A stretch of DNA of 9,233 bases. Source: an uncultured Clostridia bacterium. Lineage in GTDB: Bacteria > Bacillota > Clostridia > Oscillospirales > Acutalibacteraceae. Location of the stretch: contig CANQSG010000077.1 in the NCBI GenBank assembly GCA_947626485.1, forward strand, positions 1-9,233, read 5' to 3'. The notes beneath the pieces were generated by a model. It made no database searches. It worked only from the letters and a program-made list of their open reading frames with translations, and was not told where the DNA came from. Below are positions 5,937 through 9,233 of this stretch, in pieces; the stretch's first letter is position 1; every line of letters begins with the position of its first letter. Position numbers and translations under genes: made by a program.

Positions 5937-7466
5937 TCAATGCGCGGTGACGAGCTGCGAGCCGTCGCCCGATTTCTGATAGAGCCGGATCCAGTCGATG
6001 TCGTACTCCACGGGCAGGTCGCGGACGTTGATCTCACAGCCGGTATAGGGCTTGTAATCCGAAGAATCGGTAAAGAGGTGGCAGTTGAGGATCAGCATGA
6101 GGTTCGTCTCGAAGCCGCTCATGCCCGAGGCGCCGAGGACGCTGCCGTCGGTACCCTTCATGCCCGCGTCGAAATTCTTCGTCAGGTCGTAGGTGAAATA
6201 CTTCTTGCCGTCGACGTACATCGACATGGTCTTCTGCGTCCACTCGAAGCCGTAGGTGTGGTATTCGTTGCTGAGGTTGTCGGTGTTCGCGAAGGTGTAT
6301 TTCTCGCCGGGGTCGTTCCACTGGGTGTGCTGGTTGACCTTGTACCATTTATGGATGTTGGGGGCGATGGTGTCGAGGCTCGCGAAGTTTTCGAAGATGT
6401 CGACCTCGATCGTGTAATCGAAATCCGTCCGCGCGCCGAGGGCGCCGTTCGAGGACGTCCAGAGGCTCGGCCACGCGCCGCGCAGGAAGGGCATTTTGGC
6501 GCGCATTTCGAGATAGCCGTAGCGGAAGCCCATCGTGTCGCCGGTGCTGACCGCCCACGGGGCGACAAACTGTGCGCCGCCCGCCTTCGGGCTCCAGTAG
6601 CGCGCGGCGATCATCTTGAGATAGCCGTTTTCGAGGTGGCAATATTCCTCGTCGCCCGAGGTCGTGAGCTCGGCGGTGCCGGACATCGAGGTCGTGCGTT
6701 CCCAGCGGGTCAGGTCGAGCTTGGTGCCCTCGAACTCGTCGCCCCAGACGTAGCGATAACCGAGGCGGTTGGCGACGAAGTCGGAGCTGCCCGAGAAGAC
6801 GCCGGCCTTTCCCGCCGCGTAAGGCAGGCGGGTGTAGCACTGGACGGCCTTTTTGACGGTGACGGGGTGGCCGCCGCCGAAGCAGAGCGCCGTGCCGTTG
6901 AGCTCGGCGTAGAACTCGCCCTCTTTACAGCTGCGCGCGCCGCGGTTGGTCGCGCCGATGCGAATTTCCTTGCCCGAAGCGGCGGTGCTGTCCCGCACGA
7001 TGGGCAGGGTGACCTTTGCGTTGGTCTTGAAATAGGCGGCGAGCTCGTCGGCAGCCTCGACCAGCAGCTTGTCGGCGGAGGCGGGCAGGACGATGGAATA
7101 CCCCGCCGGGCCGTTCCAGGCGACCTGCTGCGCGGTGAAGGGGCGGGTCTCCTCCCCCGCCGCGCCTGCCGTACCGGCGGCGACTTCACTCGCCGTCGGA
7201 ATGCGGCGGTTCGTGACATAGGGCGCGGCATCTTCGTAATAATAATAGGTGCTCGCCGCGGTGCCGGGGTTGCCGGTCGAGGACGGGGTCTCGGTCTCGG
7301 CCGTCGAAGAATCGACGCTTTCGACCTGCGAGGAGGACGGCAGACCGGCGTCATCCGTCGACGAGGAGCCGTCGGACGCGGTGCCGGTGCTGCCGGCGCA
7401 GGCGGTCATACCGAGCGCCAGCGCGCCGCAGAGGGTGAGGGTAAACATTTTTTTGAAGGAAATCAA
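5937..7466 (-). CDS. GH16-family glycoside hydrolase lipoprotein with GH67N/GH20b-like N-terminal domain
   Basis: A 509-residue surface enzyme predicted to cleave internal beta-linkages in a beta-glucan or galactan. The lipoprotein signal ends at LGMTAC with C23 as the lipidated cysteine. A Ser/Thr-rich linker runs to about residue 75. Residues about 110-228 (AGYSIVLPASADKLLVEAA, a DELAAYF helix, then IRIGATNR) resemble the non-catalytic domain in front of GH67 and GH20 enzymes. The GH16 domain runs from about 236 to 499: WGDEFEG at its start, RYGYLEMRAKMP, then EVDIFE (E354, D356, E359; bases 6407-6390), which is the intact ExDxxE active site with nucleophile E354 and acid/base E359 in the beta-bulge form seen in laminarinases and agarases. 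TTG is chosen as start because AGGAGG lies 9 bases before it; the next ATG (7448) would be 27 bases away. The substrate cannot be decided from the sequence alone. Confidence 0.92.
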   Translation of the reverse strand: MISFKKMFTLTLCGALALGMTACAGSTGTASDGSSSTDDAGLPSSSQVESVDSSTAETETPSSTGNPGTAASTYYYYEDAAPYVTNRRIPTASEVAAGTAGAAGEETRPFTAQQVAWNGPAGYSIVLPASADKLLVEAADELAAYFKTNAKVTLPIVRDSTAASGKEIRIGATNRGARSCKEGEFYAELNGTALCFGGGHPVTVKKAVQCYTRLPYAAGKAGVFSGSSDFVANRLGYRYVWGDEFEGTKLDLTRWERTTSMSGTAELTTSGDEEYCHLENGYLKMIAARYWSPKAGGAQFVAPWAVSTGDTMGFRYGYLEMRAKMPFLRGAWPSLWTSSNGALGARTDFDYTIEVDIFENFASLDTIAPNIHKWYKVNQHTQWNDPGEKYTFANTDNLSNEYHTYGFEWTQKTMSMYVDGKKYFTYDLTKNFDAGMKGTDGSVLGASGMSGFETNLMLILNCHLFTDSSDYKPYTGCEINVRDLPVEYDIDWIRLYQKSGDGSQLVTAH

Positions 7467-7481
7467 GAGATTTGGCCTCCT
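7464..7481 (-). promoter_or_regulatory. Ribosome binding site and UUG start codon of the GH16 gene
   Basis: On the minus strand AGGAGG (7481-7476) lies 9 bases before TTG (7466-7464). Starting at TTG gives the basic ISFKK head of the signal peptide; the in-frame ATG at 7448 would be 27 bases from the ribosome site and would lose the lysines. Confidence 0.75.
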
Positions 7482-7519
7482 TTTTGTTGCAAATGAACAG
7501 CGAACTTTACTGTTCCCAT

Positions 7520-7548
7520 TTTATACAGGTTCGACCGGGAATGGAATA
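7520..7548 (-). promoter_or_regulatory. Candidate promoter of the GH16-ABC operon with weak -35
   Basis: The minus strand reads TGTATAAAATGG. The -10 TATAAA at 7520-7525 matches the consensus at 5 of 6 positions. At 17-base spacing the -35 would be TATTCC (7543-7548), matching TTGACA at only 2 of 6. Transcription would begin near 7513, leaving a leader of about 47 bases. A good -10 with a poor -35 suits an activator-dependent promoter, consistent with the divergent AraC gene; this is inference. Confidence 0.5.
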
Positions 7549-7585
7549 CCCTTTTCTGCTTTTTTTATGGACAAAACTGCTGATT

Positions 7586-7621
7586 CCTGAATTTGTCGAA
7601 ATTTTGAACGAGCTTTTCAGG
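7586..7621. promoter_or_regulatory. Inverted repeat cctgaa-N24-ttcagg, possible operator
   Basis: cctgaa (7586-7591) and ttcagg (7616-7621) are perfect inverted 6-mers separated by 24 bases, lying between the two divergent promoters. It could be a regulator site or chance; the arms are short. Confidence 0.25.
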
Positions 7622-7622
7622 T

Positions 7623-7636
7623 GAAAAAATTTTTTC
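7623..7636. repeat. 14-bp A/T-tract palindrome
   Basis: gaaaaaattttttc is a perfect palindrome (g, six A, six T, c). Such tracts bend DNA and are common upstream of strong promoters; it lies about 31 bases upstream of the AraC-gene -35. It may act as an UP-like or bending element. Confidence 0.35.
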
Positions 7637-7666
7637 GAAAAAGCGAGGAAAATTCGGGAAAAAGGA

Positions 7667-7694
7667 TTGACATTTTTTGAATTTTTGCTATACT
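7667..7694 (+). promoter_or_regulatory. Strong sigma-A type promoter for the AraC gene
   Basis: TTGACA (7667-7672) is a perfect -35, followed after 16 bases by TATACT (7689-7694), a 5 of 6 match to the -10, with TGC directly before it forming an extended -10. Start of transcription would be near 7701, giving a leader of about 120 bases before the AraC start. It is the clearest promoter in the window. Confidence 0.82.
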
Positions 7695-7750
7695 GGCTAA
7701 GGAAAGAAGGTTTGTCCCGCGGCATTTTTGACCTGTTTTTTACTGCCGCC

Positions 7751-7778
7751 CGACCGGCGCCGAAACGGTCGCCTTTTT
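7751..7778 (+). terminator. Terminator-like hairpin in the AraC leader (possible attenuator)
   Basis: cgaccg (7751-7756) pairs with cggtcg (7766-7771) around a 9-base loop, followed by CCTTTTT (7772-7778). It lies downstream of the AraC promoter and upstream of the start codon, so it would act as partial termination if real. A weaker stem, gcggca (7719-7724) with tgccgc (7744-7749), precedes it. The stem is only 6 bp and the U run is short. Confidence 0.4.
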
Positions 7779-7822
7779 CCCGCAGCAAAAACGTATAACT
7801 CAAAACCGTCTGCGAAAGGCAA

Positions 7823-8797
7823 GTGAAGCGCATGCAAAACGCCCCCGACGGCCGCCGCCCGAATCCGGAGCCGCCCGCCCGCGACCTGCCGACGGCAAAC
7901 GCCCCGCAGGCCGAGCAGGAGCAGACCATTTCGGCGCATCTGCACAACGAGGACACCCTACTGCTCGACTTCGAGACGGTGCCGTTTTTGAGCGTCGTCT
8001 GCGCCGGATACCACCGGGTCGAGGAGAATTATAAGCTGGAGCGCCCCAAAGGGCGGATGGACTACCAGATCATCTACCTCTGGAAGGGCTGCGGGCATTT
8101 TGTCATCGGCGGCCAGGAGGTCACGCTCGAGGCCGGGAACGTCCTGATCTATCACCCGTGGGAGTCGCAGGTCTACGATTATTACGTCGCCGACGGCAAC
8201 GAAAATTTCTGGGTGCATTTCTTCGGCTACGCCGTGCCGGAAATCCTCATCGGGCTGGGGCTGTGGGAAAAGCGGATTTTCCACGTCGGCCGCCACAACG
8301 ACCTTGCCGACGCCTTCGACCGCATCATTCAGACCTGCATCACGCAGGACGAGGCCGTCGAGTACAATGCAGGCGGGCTGCTGTTGCAGCTGCTCTCGCT
8401 GCTCTCCCGACACAGCGCCTCGCGCGGCGACACCACGGCTTCGCGCGACCTGCAAAAGCTCTTCCCCGCCATCAACGCCATCAACGAAAGCTATCAGGAC
8501 GACCGCAGCACGCCGGAATACGCCGCGATGTGCCATCTTTCACCCTCTCGCTTCACCCACATTTTCACCCAGAGCATGGGCATGTCGCCCACGCGGTACA
8601 AGCACACCGTCCGCATCAACCATGCGACCGACCTGCTGACCCACACCCGCATGAGCATCCGCGAGATCGCCGCCGCGCTGGGGTACGACGACCCGCTCTA
8701 TTTTTCCCGCCGCTTCAAGCAGATCACCGGCTGCTCCCCGCAAAACTACCGCGAGAGCGGCCACCGCCCCGCCCGCCCCGACGCGATCGGGAGCTGA
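7823..8797 (+). CDS. AraC-family transcriptional regulator
   Basis: Probable sugar-responsive regulator of the divergent GH16-ABC operon. The 324 residues comprise a Pro-rich N-terminal extension (about 1-35), a cupin-like sensing domain (about 50-140, with QIIYLWKGCGHFVIGGQEV and LEAGNVLIYHPWE), a helical linker, and a C-terminal pair of helix-turn-helix motifs (about 228-311). The second motif carries the family signature MSIREIAAALGYDDPLYFSR followed by RFKQITGCSPQNYR. The start is uncertain: GTG at 7823 has AAAGG only 3 bases upstream, while ATG at 7832 would have the same site 12 bases away; both give nearly the same protein. It is driven by the strong promoter at 7667-7694. The hydrolase gene follows after 33 bases on the same strand. 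Family membership is certain; the inducer and targets are inferred from position only. Confidence 0.94.
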   Translation: MKRMQNAPDGRRPNPEPPARDLPTANAPQAEQEQTISAHLHNEDTLLLDFETVPFLSVVCAGYHRVEENYKLERPKGRMDYQIIYLWKGCGHFVIGGQEVTLEAGNVLIYHPWESQVYDYYVADGNENFWVHFFGYAVPEILIGLGLWEKRIFHVGRHNDLADAFDRIIQTCITQDEAVEYNAGGLLLQLLSLLSRHSASRGDTTASRDLQKLFPAINAINESYQDDRSTPEYAAMCHLSPSRFTHIFTQSMGMSPTRYKHTVRINHATDLLTHTRMSIREIAAALGYDDPLYFSRRFKQITGCSPQNYRESGHRPARPDAIGS

Positions 8798-8830
8798 AAT
8801 CCCGCATTTTCGGAAAGGAAGTCCCGTTTT

Positions 8831-9233
8831 ATGAAACTGCTCTATCTCGGCACGGCTGCCGCCGAAGCCTACCCCGCCCTGTTTTGCAACTGCCAAAACT
8901 GCCGTGACGCACGCGCGGAGGGCGGCCGCAGTCTGCGCAGCCGCTCGCAGGCGCTCGTCAACGGCCGGCTGCTCATCGACTACCCCTGCGACACCTATCT
9001 GCACATGTTGCGCGCCGGGCTCGACCTGACGCAGGTGCGCGACTGCCTCGTCACCCACATCCACCCCGACCACTGGTATCCCGCCGATCTGCTCAATTTG
9101 CAGCCGGGGTTTTCCCACCCGGGCGAAGATTACCCGGGGCTGACGGTCTACGGCAGCGAGGACGTCGCGGCGTCCGCGGCCGCACTGCTCGAGCCGGTGC
9201 GGCGGGTGACGTTCCGCACCGTCGCGCCCTTTG
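8831..9233 (+). CDS. PhnP-like metallo-beta-lactamase-fold hydrolase (3' end cut off by window edge)
   Basis: A metal-dependent hydrolase of the metallo-beta-lactamase fold, probably a phosphodiesterase-like enzyme of the PhnP/RNase Z branch, cytoplasmic (no signal peptide). I translated 134 residues from ATG at 8831; the frame runs off the window, and relatives are about 250-300 residues, so half or more is missing. Seen: MKLLYLGTAAAEAYP at the start, a FCNCQNCRDAR cysteine cluster (C19, C21, C24) like the structural zinc site of PhnP, a GGRSLRSRSQALV segment, LLIDYP, and the metal-binding THIHPDH (H76, H78, D80, H81). AAGGA lies 11 bases before the ATG. It follows the AraC gene by 33 bases with no terminator in the gap, so the two are likely one transcript. 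The physiological substrate is unknown and I do not assign it to phosphonate use, since no other phn gene is visible. Confidence 0.88.
   Translation, partial: MKLLYLGTAAAEAYPALFCNCQNCRDARAEGGRSLRSRSQALVNGRLLIDYPCDTYLHMLRAGLDLTQVRDCLVTHIHPDHWYPADLLNLQPGFSHPGEDYPGLTVYGSEDVAASAAALLEPVRRVTFRTVAPF

Larger units (their letters stand above)
7467..7822. promoter_or_regulatory. Divergent control region between the GH16 arm and the AraC arm
   Basis: A 356-base stretch without a gene, clearly richer in A/T than its surroundings over about 7482-7700. It holds the GH16 -10 (7520-7525), short ctgct repeats (7556 and 7577), an inverted repeat (7586-7621), an A/T palindrome (7623-7636), the AraC-gene promoter (7667-7694), and a GC-rich AraC leader with a terminator-like hairpin (7751-7778). 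Confidence 0.8.

Noticed and set aside
3838..5979. A 713-codon open frame on the plus strand, longer than the dockerin gene it opposes
   Set aside because: No signal peptide, domain or ribosome site, and the composition is typical of an antisense shadow. The minus frame has a signal peptide, repeats and a dockerin.
5913..7496. A 527-codon open frame on the plus strand opposite the GH16 gene
   Set aside because: Low-complexity Arg/Gly/Val-rich translation without known motifs; the minus frame carries an intact GH16 active site.
7794..7799. TATAAC as a second -10 for the AraC gene
   Set aside because: No -35-like hexamer lies 16-18 bases upstream, and a far better promoter exists at 7667-7694.
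7507..7956. A 149-codon open frame on the minus strand across the control region
   Set aside because: It spans the promoters and the start of the AraC gene, has a Cys/Ser/Arg/Lys-rich composition, and shows no ribosome site or domain.
7958..9118. Two 192-codon minus-strand frames (7958-8536 and 8540-9118) opposite the AraC and hydrolase genes
   Set aside because: They are antisense to strongly supported genes and show no domains; their equal length is coincidence.
1..9233. tRNA or rRNA genes, CRISPR arrays, insertion sequences and attachment sites
   Set aside because: I looked on both strands and saw no cloverleaf-like conserved boxes, regularly spaced repeats, transposase or integrase genes, or flanking direct repeats. 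A short or diverged element could still be missed by eye.

Overview
The window looks like part of a GC-rich Clostridia (Firmicutes) chromosome, probably an Oscillospiraceae/Ruminococcaceae-type gut or anaerobic fibre-associated bacterium. This rests on strong AGGAGG-type ribosome binding sites, a Gram-positive style sugar ABC importer, a serine-rich lipoprotein linker, a C-terminal type I dockerin and a sigma-A type promoter. The taxonomic call is inference; no rRNA or other marker gene is present.

Layout: a carbohydrate-utilisation locus with a divergent regulator. On the minus strand, reading from about 7500 down to the left edge, the order is: a GH16-family glycoside hydrolase lipoprotein with an extra N-terminal domain resembling the non-catalytic domain of GH67/GH20 enzymes (7466-5937, UUG start); a secreted, internally duplicated beta-helix/GLUG-like protein ending in a dockerin (5874-3862); an unusually large (944 aa) solute-binding protein carrying two related beta-sandwich modules ahead of its binding domain (3613-779); and a MalF/UgpA-type permease (764 to beyond base 1). 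On the plus strand are an AraC-family regulator (7823-8797) and a PhnP-like metallo-beta-lactamase-fold hydrolase (8831 to beyond the right edge), probably co-transcribed.

Between the two arms (7467-7822) is a relatively AT-rich control region. It has a near-consensus promoter for the AraC gene, a weaker -10 for the GH16 gene with a poor -35, short repeats that might be operators, and a terminator-like hairpin in the AraC leader. A 248-base stretch without a gene between the dockerin gene and the solute-binding gene (3614-3861) is rich in GC hairpins, some mutually exclusive.

Working model (inference): the surface GH16 enzyme cuts a beta-glucan or galactan, the dockerin protein is displayed or assembled outside the cell, the large binding protein captures oligosaccharides and passes them to the CUT1-type permease, and the AraC protein controls the locus. 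The second permease, any ATPase and the rest of the hydrolase lie outside the window. The most unusual points are the modular binding protein without a lipobox, the GH16 fusion, the dockerin on an apparently non-catalytic protein, and the structured intergenic RNA region. Nothing here proves a wholly new system.
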